Shown piece after piece: positions 1 to 12,368 of a stretch of 64,000 bases of DNA. Source of the stretch: Rhodocollybia butyracea. Lineage: Eukaryota > Basidiomycota > Agaricomycetes > Agaricales > Omphalotaceae. A program made the position numbers and the translations under genes. The stretch is taken from contig JADNRY010000005.1 of assembly GCA_015501585.1 (NCBI GenBank), positions 434,001 through 498,000 on the forward strand. Reading direction: 5' to 3'. How positions within the stretch are numbered: the first letter of the stretch is position 1; every line of letters begins with the position of its first letter. Under the pieces are notes generated by a model. That model made no database searches, had not been told where the DNA came from, and saw only the letters and a program-made list of their open reading frames with translations.

Positions 1-604
1 ATGATTCGTGTGACAAAGTCATAAAGCAAGTTGCATACGGTATTTCCACAGAGTATCGGATCAGAATTGCTCTGAGAGTCAAATTCACCGGGGCATTCCA
101 AGGGGATATTGCGAAACTAGAGAAGGCTTTGTAAAGCGAATAAGAATTCAAGCGTAGGACCTACATCACTCCCATTGCTCTACGCTCAACTACTACCGAT
201 CCACCTTTCACTTTTCCGGACGGAAAATTCAATCCGTGTAGTTCGTTAACGAGCGCTGGGGAGTCTTGTAACAATGCGGTAGCTCCAATCCAGTTAAATA
301 AGGCCATCGAGGGCACAGCTGCAGTCTCTTCGGCCACGGCTTCGACTACCTGTGTTTTATACTTGTCCGACTTCATTAATTGTGCGGCTCGAAGTATTAT
401 GTCTCGCCGATCGTTAATCGGAGAATGCTCCCAGGTTTTGAAAGCCTCTCCAGCAGCAAGAATGGCATTCGAGCAATCCGCACTAGACGCAGAGGCACAA
501 ATCCCAACGACTTGGTTTGAGAATGGGTTTTTGACTTCGAAAGTGTTGCCATCGCTGGCGGGGACTTTCTTTCCGGCGATGAAGAGAGGTGTGAAGGGAG
601 GCAT
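1..604 (-). CDS. aldehyde dehydrogenase, N-terminal part (truncated by window edge)
   Basis: NAD(P)-dependent aldehyde dehydrogenase of the vanillin/salicylaldehyde dehydrogenase type; the family oxidises aromatic or aliphatic aldehydes to acids. The ATG at 604-602 opens a typical N-terminus (PLFIAGKKVPASDG, then NPFSNQVVG). Exon 1 runs 604-165. A 48-bp GT-AG intron lies at 164-117, and exon 2 restores the family motif ISPWNAP. Near position 58-59 the frame slips: the expected PILCGNTV stretch is present but one C short (CC where CCC is needed), so as written the protein is frameshifted. A GTATGC just after GNT looks like the next donor. Catalytic Cys and Glu lie outside the window. The frameshift could be an assembly error or real decay. 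Family assignment is firm, substrate is not. Confidence 0.85.
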
Positions 605-1819
605 GATGAGCACACCCACGAACAAAACAGACTCAGACTCATAGCTGAGTAAGTATAGCCAACTAAACCGTGAGAAGGAAAGAAGGAGATCAAGATAAGA
701 TAAAGATCGTATCAATGAGCAGGACTATGTACTATGTCAAATCTCTCTACTTGCGAGTGGTTCTTCTGGGGCTTGAGCTTGGATCCTTTGATGCGGTTTC
801 GGTGATAAAATATTCACCGTTATTGGTCGCCCAACGTTGCCAAAAACGATGCTTTTGTGCTGCCACTGCATAGCGTGGGAAGATGCTCTGATGACTTGTT
901 AACTTGTGTAAAAACCATTCAATGCTAGACTGAATGTTGTGCCTTCACCCAGCCAATGAAGCGTGGGTAATTGATTTCTAAAAGACCCGAGATGTTTGTA
1001 AGTACCGTTTTAGGTACTTATCTCCCCTAGGCAAACTCGCTACTGGGTGTGCTGTGACTGCTCATGCATGTACGGTTGTGCCTTTCGTTACCTTGCAGCA
1101 CCTGCGATCCAACGATTAAGTATGTCATCGAGTTAGGTGAATGTTAAGGCTAGTCTGCAATTTTTCAGGGCGAAATTTTCGGTATCAAATATTTTAAGCC
1201 GGCGCTACAAGCGCTACGATCATATGATGGCGTAATGCAATCACCTTTGTACCTTTTGTCACGTAGAGAATTCCACACGATGAGGGATGTCCTTCAGAAG
1301 TACATTACCATTGTAAAGGCACAGAAGAGCAAAAAATGAAGAGATCATCTACTTATGTCACAGTCACTCTTTTGTGTATACATTCCCTAGTATTGGCCCC
1401 ATATGTCCCTCCTCATGTGTACAACCTTAATATGCCCTGAAGGACACAGATGATGGTGAAAAACTGATACATAGGCATCTTGATCACATTCACACTGAGC
1501 TTAGAGTTCAAAACAAGCAAAACAAGTGGAAAGAGGATGAAAACAGCCACAGACGAGCACTAATTACAAGAAATAAGAAAAGAGATGACGGTTGGTCACA
1601 TACAGTCACTCGTTACTGTAATATCATGTGTTCCGTTCCGGGCGCTCCGCTCATGAATATTTTGACATCCAAAATTTCGCCTGAAAATTGGCAGACTACC
1701 TAATATTACATATGTACGTTGCATAATAAAGGTATAACGATAGAGTGTGATCATCAAGACCACCGGAAACCCCATTCCGAGTCATTCATGGAAAATCATC
1801 ACCTTTCATATCGAATGGG
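605..1819. other. intergenic region between divergently placed minus-strand genes
   Basis: About 1.2 kb with no coding region I can support. It holds the 5' flank of the aldehyde dehydrogenase and the 3' flank of the HMG-box gene. Short open frames here show no family motif and no consistent splice signals. Confidence 0.6.
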
Positions 1820-3397
1820 TCACCGTTCAAATCCAAAAAAACCCGAGCCATACTCTGGATAACACTCTTGGTATCCCTCAGGATAAAAACCAGCTAGGGT
1901 CTGGTCTCCTTCGAAAACCACGCCGTCGGGATATCTGGGCATCTCGAGCTCGACGGATGGAATGGCGTCAAGATCAAAATCACTTTGCATGAGCACGCTC
2001 GGCTCCGACTGCCATATCACACTGGAATCCCATGAAGAAGTGGGTTGTCCTGGTCCATGCGATATTGGGATGTACGCCTGGATGTCGAGGTGGGGCCCGG
2101 CTTCTTGATTGGCATTGTATGTATTTGGGAGAGACGCCATTTGGGAAAAGGATGGGTGGCTCAGAATGGCGGAGCTGGGGGTAAAGGGTCCAGAGGTCGA
2201 AGAAGAAGCTGTGGACGACGTTTCGGGAGAACCTAAGGTAAGGCCCAGAGGCAGAAGCTGCGCCCCCGCTGCACGTTGAAAGGCAGTCGCGTCTTGTTCT
2301 GGAATGCCATACCTAGGGGTCTCAGAAGACTAGTATCGAATAAAAGGTCAGCTTCCAAAACTAACAGTGAAAAAATGATGTTCACCTCAAGTCCCGCTTC
2401 ATAATTGGGTCGGTCAAAACGCGGAGCTGAAGGAATACTTGGAATATAATAATCGAAATCCGACATGATATTCTCTGCTCTGCCAGCATAAACAGCGCGC
2501 TGGCTGATCATAGGGAGAAGGGTAGGAGAGGAAGGACACGAAGGGCTAGCCAACACATTTGGTATATGGAGGGTTTGGTAGGCCGAAGGAGGTGGAGTAG
2601 GAGCAGAAGTCGACCGACCGATGGACCGACTCGGAGGACCATCCATGGTTATCTCCCCGGTGTCAGCCCGATGAATATCTTTACGCTTGGTGTATTTTCT
2701 GTTCCTAACCTTTCCATCCTGATCCCGATGACGCTGTGGTCGGTAAACGTAGTCGGGATACATCTGCTGGTGTTCCCGCTTCTTTTCCTTCGCCAGATCT
2801 TCCCATTGCTGCCGATCTTGTTTAGAAAGCGTCTTCCACCTCTGACTGATGGTTTTCGACAAATCAGCCTGACGCTGTTTCTTCGAGCCGGTCTGATGAG
2901 CTTCTTCTTCCTCTTGCGCTCGTTCCTCGCAGCACTTGCGTCGGAAGAGAATAAACGCGTTTTCTGGTCGTTTGATGTAGTCGTCGTCGCCCTTTTTTGG
3001 GCGGCGGTCAGCGTCAACACTTGTGGACGTGCGGTCCAATGATAATGATGATACAGAAAAAACAGATGGTGAGTCTAGAGACAATGTTCGCGACAACGAT
3101 GGGGGCGTTGGTAGGCATGAAGAAACCGGCGATGTGAGATCAAGGGAAGAAAGGTCAGGTTCGAATGGAGAAGTTGATGGTGTAGAGTAAGGAGTGAGGT
3201 TGAGTTGATGAGAGTCTGAGAATGTGAAAGTGCGGGGCGTTGGCGCGATAATAGCCAACGCTGGAAGTGAAGGAGCGGAAGGCTCGTCCCTGCTCGCATC
3301 GAGTGCTGTATATGGAGAGTCAACACTGGGAGATTGCGATCATAGGGAAGAACTGTGTACCTTGGTCGTGAGTGCGTGAAGTACGTGAAGCAGGCAT
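1820..3397 (-). CDS. HMG-box transcription factor
   Basis: DNA-binding regulator with one HMG box (SOX/MATA-HMG type), roughly residues 124-205 of 488. The box begins KRPENAFILFRRK and contains the W of ISQRWKTLS and the basic/Tyr tail YPDYVYRPQR. An acidic and basic insertion (AQEEEEAHQTGSKK) separates helix 1 from helix 2. Exons are 3397-3361, 3305-2386 and 2329-1820; introns of 55 and 56 bp have GT-AG ends, and the joined length is a multiple of three. I chose the ATG at 3397 because it is followed by a basic MPASRTSRTH start and splices in frame; the longest uninterrupted frame lacks an ATG. Flanks are Ser/Pro/Thr-rich and the C-terminus is acidic and aromatic, as in activation regions. 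Fungal relatives control mating, fruiting or hypoxia; which role applies here cannot be seen. Confidence 0.85.
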
Positions 3398-4752
3398 ATT
3401 ACAACTATGAGAAGAAGCCAAAGAACAAAGGGAGGCTCTGAATGAGGAGCAGAACAATAGCCGAATTTCTGGTCAGGTTTAGCTACGCCAAAGAAAGACA
3501 GAGGAACAAAACATAGGCATACGCAAGTGCTGGAGACGAAAAGACAATACGCGGTCCCATTCTTATAGCCTGGCTTGGAAAACCCCGCAGAGCGGCTCCT
3601 TTGCACACGGGTTTTCTTTGTTGTTCCATATCTGGTACTTGAAAAGATCCAAATCGGTATATAATATTGAACTTGCAAGGATAAGTATCTTCATCAGAAA
3701 TATACTACGGCTAACAAGTACCTAACTCCTCGGCATGGTAGATATTAACATTGTTCAAAGTTCCTATTTGGGAACGTTGGATCCGATTCTTTGTCCCAAG
3801 TTTTTGAGATTACTTGACGTAACTTGATTTACTTTTCGTCTTCGTCTGGTGGCAGTGTTTGGACCTGTAACCTACCAAGAAAAGATGGTACAACAAACGC
3901 GTCGTCGAGGTAGCTAATCAAGCGTCGTCGGTCGCCGGCTCTCGGAGTCAGGGTGCACCACCCGCTTTGTCCGTGAAACTCTTGTCTTCGTTTAGCGAAC
4001 TGAGACAAGCACATGTCCCTTGTTCCCTTGTTCGAGTTGCTTTGTCGATGTCGGGAAATCATTCCGCCGCTAGTTTCGGTACAGAAGTGCGCAGAAGCGG
4101 GGCAAGATAGGCAAGATATGTTGTCCGTCTTCAAGACGGAAAACAAAATTCTGCTATTTTCTCGGTGATATTTTCTTGCTTTTTTTTTGTCAGAGATTCA
4201 TGGAACTTACATCGTTCAACTGGTCTTTCGTCAGGACTCGAGTACTATACTGAAGTACTGAAGTACTCAGTCAAGGCAGCTTCAGGCTCACGACTGGCTC
4301 AAGCTGCCGATGGAAGCCGATGGATCGCTCGAGGCGCCCGATCCTCAAATCATCCATCATTCTGATTCGTATCGTAGATTGATGTGTCCGTTCCTACGCA
4401 TCAATTTCCATTTCTTGCTTTGTAGGTCCCCTTCGGTAATTTCACCAACTTGAATCGGAAGAACACTGAACAGGGAAGAACTCGAAGGAAAGTTAGGAAA
4501 TCCGACATGAATCACATGATCAACTAAAGGTGGAGGGAAGCTCGGCGGCGAGGATAGCTCGGGCACTAGTAGTAACCGTAAGTACTTGGAAGATAACGTT
4601 AACGTTTTCTGGTACACTTTTAGTTATAAGTATAATTTCTTAAACAAGGACAAGAAAATCGTAATGCTATTACTTATCATAGCGGAAGCGAGGCTTTATA
4701 TTTTTAAAAGAGACTATCATTTTGCTGTCTACTATGTAGACATTGATGTCTG

Positions 4753-4970
4753 GACGTAATTGGAACTGGATATCAAGACCGGTAGAGCTTGCGTGCCAGG
4801 CCGGCAGAAAAATGATTACAGCGAAATCGCGTCAAGTCACGAAGGGGAGACGCTGAGTCACGAAAATCATGAGGTCTAAGTCTTCCACATTTCCTCATAT
4901 CACCGCAAGTCCTAGATCCTAATACCCTCCAATGAACCAAATGGACCAGTACATGCTGTGTATACTTGAA
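4753..4970 (+). repeat. diverged direct repeat, copy A
   Basis: This segment resembles 5098-5310 in the same orientation. Shared landmarks in order are GGATATCAAGAC, GCGAAATCGCGTCAAGTCAC (GTGAAATC.. in B), AATCATGAGG (AATTATGAGG in B), ATATCACCG (GTATCACCG in B) and CCCTCCAATG. Spacing between landmarks is similar. No open reading frame is conserved between copies, so it looks like duplicated non-coding or relic DNA. Confidence 0.6.
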
Positions 4971-5097
4971 TAACGTTTTCCAGCACATTTTCAGTCATTT
5001 TGAGCTCAGAGCAAGAACTTGGGGAAGCTTACCGTGAAACAAAGGAGATGCTCTACATACAATCCGAAAAAAACCATTTTACTGGTCTCATTTACGT

Positions 5098-5310
5098 CGA
5101 TACTAAAATTGGATATCAAGACACGGTAGACGCTGCGTGTAGGGGGTTAGAAAACGATTGTAGTGAAATCGCGTCAAGTCGCGTCAAGTCACCGTGGATC
5201 TCACGCCGTGACTCTTTTGACCAAAATTATGAGGCCTTTCACCATTTTCTGTGACCTCTCGTATCACCGAACCCTCCAATGGACCAGGACATATATACTA
5301 TATAAGTATA
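5098..5310 (+). repeat. diverged direct repeat, copy B
   Basis: Partner of 4753-4970. It also contains a small internal doubling of GCGTCAAGTC at about 5170-5190 that copy A lacks. The two copies differ by many substitutions and small indels, so the duplication is old. Confidence 0.6.
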
Positions 5311-6417
5311 CATACTAATCCAAGTAAGTACATCTATCTGATGCGTGATCCATTCTTGACATATCTACACACGCGTCGACCGTGTATCTGGGTGAGATTA
5401 TAGATAGACTACTAATACTGAGTAAGGGTTTAGGAACTAACATACACAGCTCTGTGTTTCCCCTGTGGCACAAACGGTGGCGGGAGCTGGGTACTTACGA
5501 CTATCAAATTTGGGACATTATTCTGTGGCTTCGCTGCATTAAAATACGACTAGCAGAGTCATATGGAAGCAGGGAAGTCGACCTTCGAGCCCGAGCAGAA
5601 GATGGCAAAAGTTCTTCCGACGAAGATGTGCACGTGGATCTGGCAAGACTGGTAGTATGATAAAGGAAGATAGAGAGGGGAAAAGACTGGAAAGGACAGC
5701 ATGTGAACATTTTGAATAGACCGTCCGTGCTAGTAGGCTCCGGCTCAGAGTCAGACGTATATAGTGATAACGGAAATGAAAAGTCGGCCGCAGAACGAAT
5801 TTCATGTTGCATTCGACCTCAAGTGGGGTTCCAACGATTTCAATGCTCCAAGTTTCAAAGCCGAGTAATTCACTTTCTCCGAGATGGATTCTATGCTTGA
5901 TCTAAATGCTTGCTGAACCGGATCTCGAAAGAAGTTTTGTGAAATCCTGCGTATACGGACTCGAAAGTTCCAGAAGGCTTACTGACAAGTTTTCCTCTAA
6001 GTTTCGGTGTACCGAGCAGCCATCGGCGCCTGGCACTTCTGGCGAGCGCTTAACTTGGTACTTTCTCATGATCATTGCTTCTTCACCGTTCTCAATGCGC
6101 CATCACTGCCCTCTGACCTTGACTCCGATTGCAAACTTCAAGCCACGCAATTTGCGCTGAAGGGTTTGCTCCGCGCGGTGTCACGTCGGGGACTGAGCTG
6201 GGAACTGTAAGCATCAACTGACAGGATACACGCAAGTTTCATTAAAAATCAATTTTTAAGAATCAAGTAATTGACTCGTCATCAAATACTTGCCTTCCTT
6301 ACTCGGAACGCCAATCGAAGTAATGTCCTGTTTAATCGGCTCAGCAACCGGTAAGAAGACAGATGGGCATCCAATCCTATAAAGCGCAGCGCGTACGGAA
6401 TACTTTCAACTGCTACG

Positions 6418-8534
6418 ATGTCAGCTTCTCCCAACGGTGACCACACCAGAGATACCACCATGGTTTCGGTTATGAGCGCAGACACCATGATGGCCTCCCC
6501 GGTTTCTCCGACTTCTTCAGCAATTACAAAGGCGAGCTCTCAAGACAGTAAAACAGCTGCCATGCCCGGAATTCTACCGCCTTCTCATCCTTTTCGCACC
6601 TTGGTTTTATGTTTCGACGGGTGTGTTACAGTCTGCTTGGCATCTCTTTTGTTTTCTAACAAAATCCTCAAGGACGGGCGACCAGTTCGACTCTGATAAC
6701 TCTAATATCGTGCAATTTTTCACGGCTCTCAAGAAGGATGACAGTGGCCAACAGATGGTCTACTACCAGGTAAGATGATATCAAACTCTTTGCTCCAATT
6801 TTCTGACAGCCTTCTAGGCCGGTATAGGCACATATACATCTCCTGAAATCGCCACACCAGGGATGGCCAAGTTCTCCAAGGCTAGTTCAGAATGTGTTTC
6901 AAGTCTTTGACGATTCTCATACTTTGTACATAGACTGTCGATATGGCTATCGCGTGGTATTTGGACGCTCACGTCATGGGTTCGTTTCCGAAAGAATATA
7001 TACTCGGGACGCGGCGCTAATTGCTAAACAGGCGGCTATGAGTTCCTTATGCAGAATTGTGAGTGTTTCTCTGCGCGACAAGTCGCTGAATGGTACTGAT
7101 TATGAATCAGATAACGTAGGCGATCGAATATGTATCTTTGGTTTTTCGCGAGGAGCATATACTGCCAGAAGGTGAACCTCCCCACTTTATCGTCCTTTCT
7201 CCTGACTAACTCTTTACAGTCTGGCAGGAATGGTTCACAAGGTAATAACAAACAATCGCACTTTATCTTGGTCGTTAACGTTTGCAGGTTGGGGTCCTGC
7301 CTGCTTGTAATCATCAACAAGTAATGCAATTTTTCTATACCCTATGCTGAGTCTTAATCCTAATCTACCACCAGGTCCCATTTGCATACAAAATGTATTC
7401 TCGAAATGACGATTTGGGACACAAACAAGCCGCTGCGTTCAAGGCGGCATTTTCGGTCACGGCCAACATTGAAATCGTAGGAGTATTGTAAGCTTTTCGT
7501 CTTTTTCGAATCATGCTTTTCATTGACGCACTGTAGCGACACTGTCAATTCGGTTGGGCTCTTCCCTAATCGCCTGCCCTTCACGACGTCGAATACCACG
7601 GTCAAGACCTTCCGTCATGCTCTGTCTTTGGATGAACACCGAGCAAAGTTCAAAGCTAATTTGTGGAATCCACCTGCAGACCATCGCGCCAAGCGCGAGG
7701 AGGCTACTGCCACCCACAGTCGTAAACACTCTTATACTAATCCTTTCCATCGCACCTCTCGCGAAAAGCTTGAGGACCGGTACTATAAAGCTCCAGATGC
7801 CATAACCGACATTGAAGAGGTATGTTTCTCTGGTTCTTATCGGTGCCGAATTAACTACAAACTCACTTTTCCTGCTACTTGTAGGTCTGGTTCTCTGGAT
7901 GTCATTGCGGTACGCCTGAGTCATACTTTTGCTGAAAGAGAAATCTAAATGCTTGCCAATAGATGTTGGAGGAGGATCGGTTTCAAACGAAGAGACCACC
8001 AACTTGGCGAGAATTCCACTCCGGTGGATGATTCGCGAATGTTTCAAGACTAACACCGGAATCTTGTTCCACGCTGACTGTCTCAGCTCATTGGGATTGA
8101 ACCCCGACGCTTTATGGCCCGAGGTCCATCCTCGTCCTCCTCCGTTATCAGTATCCGGCGTTCACATTAAGCCCATCCCACGTTCCTCCGCCCCTACCTC
8201 CGGGACTGCTACCCAGTCCAGCGTATTCAAAACCGAGGAAGAGCTCGAACTTGAAGATGCCATGAGCCCAATCTACGACCAGCTGAAGCTCGTTCTTCCT
8301 TGGTGGATTTTGGAGTTTATCCCGGTGAAGAACAAGTATCATAATGGGAAGGGAAGTCATAAGACGGAGATAGGGCTGAACCTTGGAAGAGCGCGAAAAA
8401 TTCCAAGGCAGAAAGCAAATGGGGTGAAGGTTCATCGTAGCGTGAAGATGAGAATGGATGCGGGATATGAGGACGGGAAGAAGTATACTCCGAGAGCTAA
8501 ATTTGATTTCAAGCATGTTACGTGGGTGGATTAG
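6418..8534 (+). CDS. DUF2235 alpha/beta hydrolase (Tle1-like), copy 1
   Basis: Predicted serine hydrolase of the DUF2235 family, related to bacterial T6SS Tle1 phospholipases. Fungal members are mostly uncharacterised, so the substrate is unknown. Family blocks appear in order: LCFDGTGDQFD, YYQAGIGTYTSP, HVMGGYEFLMQN, GDRICIFGFSRGAYTAR (GxSxG nucleophile elbow), HKVGVLP, FDTVNSVG, TFRHALSLDEHRAKF, GCHCDVGGGS (likely catalytic Asp) and LRWMIREC. My model has 12 exons: 6418-6620, 6673-6769, 6818-6880, 6934-6979, 7032-7058, 7111-7171, 7220-7241, 7288-7320, 7375-7487, 7537-7819, 7885-7909 and 7963-8534. All are in frame with no break. The third intron appears to start with GC (AAG|GCTAGT). The first intron, splitting FDG|TGD, is absent from copies 2 and 3. 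No signal peptide is evident. Confidence 0.88.
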
Positions 8535-8988
8535 GGATACTTTACTCAGAATCTCCGTTTATTCTCCAGGACATTCGACTCCTCTTTTTCAACTCTTGTT
8601 ACTTCTTTTTTCAAGTACTCTCTAGTCGGTTTCGAGGTTCGGGGTAATTTACAGCGGCTTCGGGAAACCCCTTGTCCAATGCGAAAGTTTGATGTAGCTG
8701 TAATAAAGTTGGCTCTTCCATCAGGTTCGCAAGTTGTCTTGAACCGTTATGTTTTACGACAGGAATTGCTCCACCAGTACAGTAACTATACATTCGTTAT
8801 TCAGTAGCTGCTTTTTCTCCACATGCATATTGCTTTGTGGGGCTCACAAACTTGCAAGCCAAGGTATTTTTCGACGTGACAGCTTTGCGATTGTTGAAGA
8901 ACTCTCATGACGCAGAATTAATTATTCCTGTCAAATCCAAAGTATATTTAATCCCTTTCCTTTGAGCCTCTTCTCCCTTTCACTACTC
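8535..8988. other. intergenic spacer, duplicated at 11956-12368
   Basis: Non-coding spacer between copies 1 and 2 that serves as 3' flank and promoter. It is repeated downstream as part of the segmental duplication, where a stretch of roughly 80 bp near 8625-8705 is missing from the second copy (12070 region). Confidence 0.6.
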
Positions 8989-11293
8989 ATGAAAAATGCG
9001 AACGGGATGAATACAACTAACTCCCACCACAAGCAGGACACGACAATGACCTCCTTCACAGATACTGTCCTTGGGGAGAACAACGAACAGAGAGATGGGG
9101 AACCACTTCGCAAGGGATCGAAGTTTACTGTGCAGTCTCCGGCGAGTGAAGCCCCAACTAACTCTCCGACACACGCACATTCTCGCCCCTGAGAGACCGA
9201 AAAGTGGACTCTGACGTGATACCTCCCCACGAAAACATAGACCACCGCACTTTGATCCTTTGCTTCGATGGCACAGGGGATCAATTCGATGCTGATAACT
9301 CCAATATCGTGCAATTTTGTACCTGTTTATACAAGGAGGACCACACTAAACAAATGGTTTATTATCAGGCAAGTCATAGACGTTCAGGACGTTTATCTCG
9401 AATCTACTAAGTTATGCATCCTCAGACTGGCATCGGAACCTACACTTCTCCTGCGGTTGACTCGCCAGTGAGGTCTCAAGTATTGAAGGTAAAGCTGTGA
9501 TACGCTGTGGATGATAATTCTTTGGATTTATTTCTCTATACTTAACAGTTGATGAACAAGCTCGTCGCGAAAGATCTGAGCGCTCATGTTATGGGTATGT
9601 CTACCTTTCGATCTGTGTGTGCATTGCACTAAGTGTCGACAGATGGCTATGAGTTTCTCATGCAGAATTGTGCGCCAATTGTATTGGGCTGGGCATGTTA
9701 TATATGTTGCTTATCGGTCTTTCCTTATTTCAGATAGACCTGGTGATCGTATTTGTTTGTTCGGATTCTCCAGGGGAGCATTCACCGCCAGAAGGCGAGT
9801 AAATGGGTTTCGTAATGCGCCTCCCGACGAGTAGTGACATGTTTCCCCCTTCAGTCTTGCAGGAATGCTGCACAAAGTTGGACTACTACCAGCCGGCAAT
9901 TTTCAACAAGTAAGTTGTTGACTTTGATTTAAAAAACTCGAACTTACGGAAACAGGTTCCATTTGCGTACAGGGTGTATCAAAGGAAGGAAAAAGATGAA
10001 CCCGAGGCATCGTCTAGACGCTTCAAGGAGGCATTTTGTCGGGATGTGAAGATACAATTCCTCGGAGTCTGGTAAAAATCTTGCTCTCCTTTTGGTGTAG
10101 TCGTTCTTACATCCACCTAGGGATACTGTGGACTCCGTGGGCCTTATTGATAAATTACTCCCTTTTACCGCCTCTAACTCCAGCGTCCACACCTTCCGGC
10201 ATGCACTCTCCTTGACGAACATCGTGCTAAATTTCAGCCTAATTTTTGGAGTCTTCCTCATTGTCCCAAGGAGTTTTCAAAGGAGCCTGCAAACCGTTCC
10301 GACGATACCGAAAAGTCAAATGGGAAGGGCCATGCTGGTGTGCCATCAGCAAGCTCAAAACAAAGACACAGTCTATTGCGGCCCTCGTCCAGCGAATGGG
10401 ATAGCGAAGAGGACGACGAAAAGCGGCTCTCTGTACACACTGATGATGATGCAGTCCCTACTGATGTGAGGGAGGTTTGGTTCGCTGTAAGTTACACTTT
10501 GAATTCACTCTCAAGCTGAGATCACAATATTTCGGTTCGCATCATAATAGGGCTGTCACGCCGGTAATAGGTCTTCCCTTCGGAGTCGTATGTATTTGAT
10601 ACTGATTCAATGAATGCTCTAGATGTTGGTGGTGGATCAGTGGCTAATTCTACACGTCATTCCCTGGCTCGTATCAGTCTTCGTTGGATGATTCGAGAAT
10701 GCTTCAAAGCAGAATCCGGCATCATGTTTCATTCTCATCGTTTGAAACAACAAGGGCTAGATATTACATCCCTCCACCCTTTGACGCCTCGCCCTCCACC
10801 TCTCTCAGGTAGAGGTAGGGTTATTGAAACTATTCCTCGAAAGAAATGGCCACAAATTTTACCGATAATCTCTAAGAGATTCATACCACGAGATGAAGAG
10901 CATGTGACCGAGAGATGCTTGACCGAGGAGGAGGAGGAGTTGGGAGATAGCTTGTCTCCCAAGTATGACCAACTCAGGCTCGCTCCTGCGTGGTGGATTA
11001 TTGAGCTATTCCCATGGCTCTTTCGTTATCAAGACAGATGCGACCACTGGACGCGAGTCATTCGGTTTGTGATTTTACTCTTTTTGGACTTAAAACTGAC
11101 TCAGTTGGTGTATAGGTGCAACTGCGCTCGACCCAGAAGAATACCGGAGCAGAAGTTTAAAGGAGTCCTCGTCCACCGCAGTGTCCAAATACGAATGAAT
11201 GCAGAAAAAAAACGAAAGGGCCCGGATGGAGAACGTCGTCATTATAAGCCCAAAATAACATTTCCCCCTGATGAAATTTTTTGGGTTGATTAG
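8989..11293 (+). pseudogene. DUF2235 alpha/beta hydrolase, copy 2, with two frameshifts
   Basis: Close sister of the gene at 12369-14691. The ATG at 8989 opens the same N-terminus, but at 9186-9189 there are four Cs where copy 3 has five, bringing an in-frame TGA at 9190. At 10210-10211 there are two Cs where copy 3 has three, in the HALSLDEHR block. Outside these points the exons stay open, with all family blocks present (LCFDGTGDQFD, GFSRGAFTAR, GCHADVGGGS, LRWMIREC). Splice sites correspond to copy 3. Two introns start with GC: CAG|GCAAGT at 9369 and AAG|GCGAGT at 9795 (GTGAGC in copy 3). A final intron at about 11065-11115 matches copy 3. It is either a young pseudogene or an intact gene with two homopolymer errors in the assembly; comparison with copy 3 fits both. 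Confidence 0.8.
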
Positions 11294-11662
11294 TTTTTTT
11301 GGACTGGGAGTATGTAAGTGATCTCAGCGTTCTGCTCAAGTTGGAACTCACCAATACGCGTCTTAGACACCCACCGTCCGAAGTTGTTCGAGATTGTGCT
11401 CCGAAACTCAATAATACTTACGATTTTGACTTCGGCCTTTTTATGTTCGCCTTTGTAAATTGTAGTTGTAGACCTGTCTGTGTCGGCTTATGTCGTGAGT
11501 CTGTGGAGAGAGCGAATTTTTCTCTGTGTCCAACTTGCCTGTGGGAATTTGACTACTATCAGAGATAATCTTATCTAAACTTTCTTTACTCGATATCCGA
11601 GTATATTGATGACATGCTAGTGTATGCTCCTCCTTAGTTTACACCATGACGCTCACCAATCG

Positions 11663-11955
11663 ATTTAAAAAAACCGAGGAAGAGCTCGGACTTGAAGATG
11701 CCATGAGCCCAATCTAGCTGAAGCTCATTCTTCCTTGGTGGATTTTGGAGTATATCCCTATGAAGAACAAAGATCATAATGGGAAGGGAAGTCATAAGAC
11801 GGAGATAGGGCTGAACCTTGCGCGCGCGGGAAAATTTTTTAGGCAAAAAACAAATGGGGTGAAGGTTCATCGTAGATGAGAATGGATTTTCAATATGAGG
11901 ATGGGAAGTATACTCCAAGCTAAATTCGATCTCAAGCATGTTACGTGGGTGGATT
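11663..11955 (+). pseudogene. fragment of DUF2235 copy 1 (3' exon relic)
   Basis: Matches 8229-8534, the last exon of copy 1, through to the terminal GTGGATTAG. It starts abruptly at the duplication joint with no upstream exons. Small deletions near 11716 and 11872 and an early stop break the frame. It is a by-product of the tandem duplication and not a gene. Confidence 0.85.
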
Positions 11956-12368
11956 AGGGATACTTTTAACTTTACTTGGAAACCTCCAGTATTCTACAGG
12001 ACATTCGACTCCTCTCTTTTTCAATTTCTGTTACTTCTTTGTCCCAGTACTCTCTTGTTGGCTCCGAGGTCCGGGGTAATTAATAAAGCTAGCTCTTCCA
12101 TCAGGTTCGCAAATTGTCTTGAACCGTTATGTTTTTCGACAGGAAATTGCTCCACCTATACAGTAACTATACACTCGTTATTCGGTAGCTGCTTTTTCTC
12201 CACATACATACTGCGTTGTGGGGCTCACAAATTTGCAAGCCAATAAGGTATTTTTCGACGTGACAGTTTTGCGGTTGCTGAAGAACTCTCATGACGCAGA
12301 ATTAATTATTCCTGTCAATCCAAAGTATACTTAATCCCCCTCCTCTGAGCCCTTTCCTTTCACTATTC

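Larger units (their letters stand above)
3398..6417. other. long gene-poor interval
   Basis: Three kilobases with no gene I can support. Short open frames occur on both strands but none shows a motif or splice logic. It holds the HMG-gene promoter at its left end, a doubled ACTGAAGT near 4248-4265, two diverged copies of a roughly 215-bp sequence (separate entries), and the promoter of the first DUF2235 gene at its right end. Confidence 0.5.

Noticed and set aside
2566..3042. Open frame on the plus strand opposite the HMG-box gene
   Set aside because: It is the antisense shadow of the HMG exon, with low-complexity leucine-rich composition and no motif.
5382..5660. 92-residue open frame in the gene-free interval
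   Set aside because: No start context, no motif and no splice partners; overlapping frames on the other strand are equally long.
9204..9410. Alternative start for DUF2235 copy 2 after the first frameshift
   Set aside because: It begins with GTG and skips a region conserved with copy 3; the second frameshift would still break the protein.
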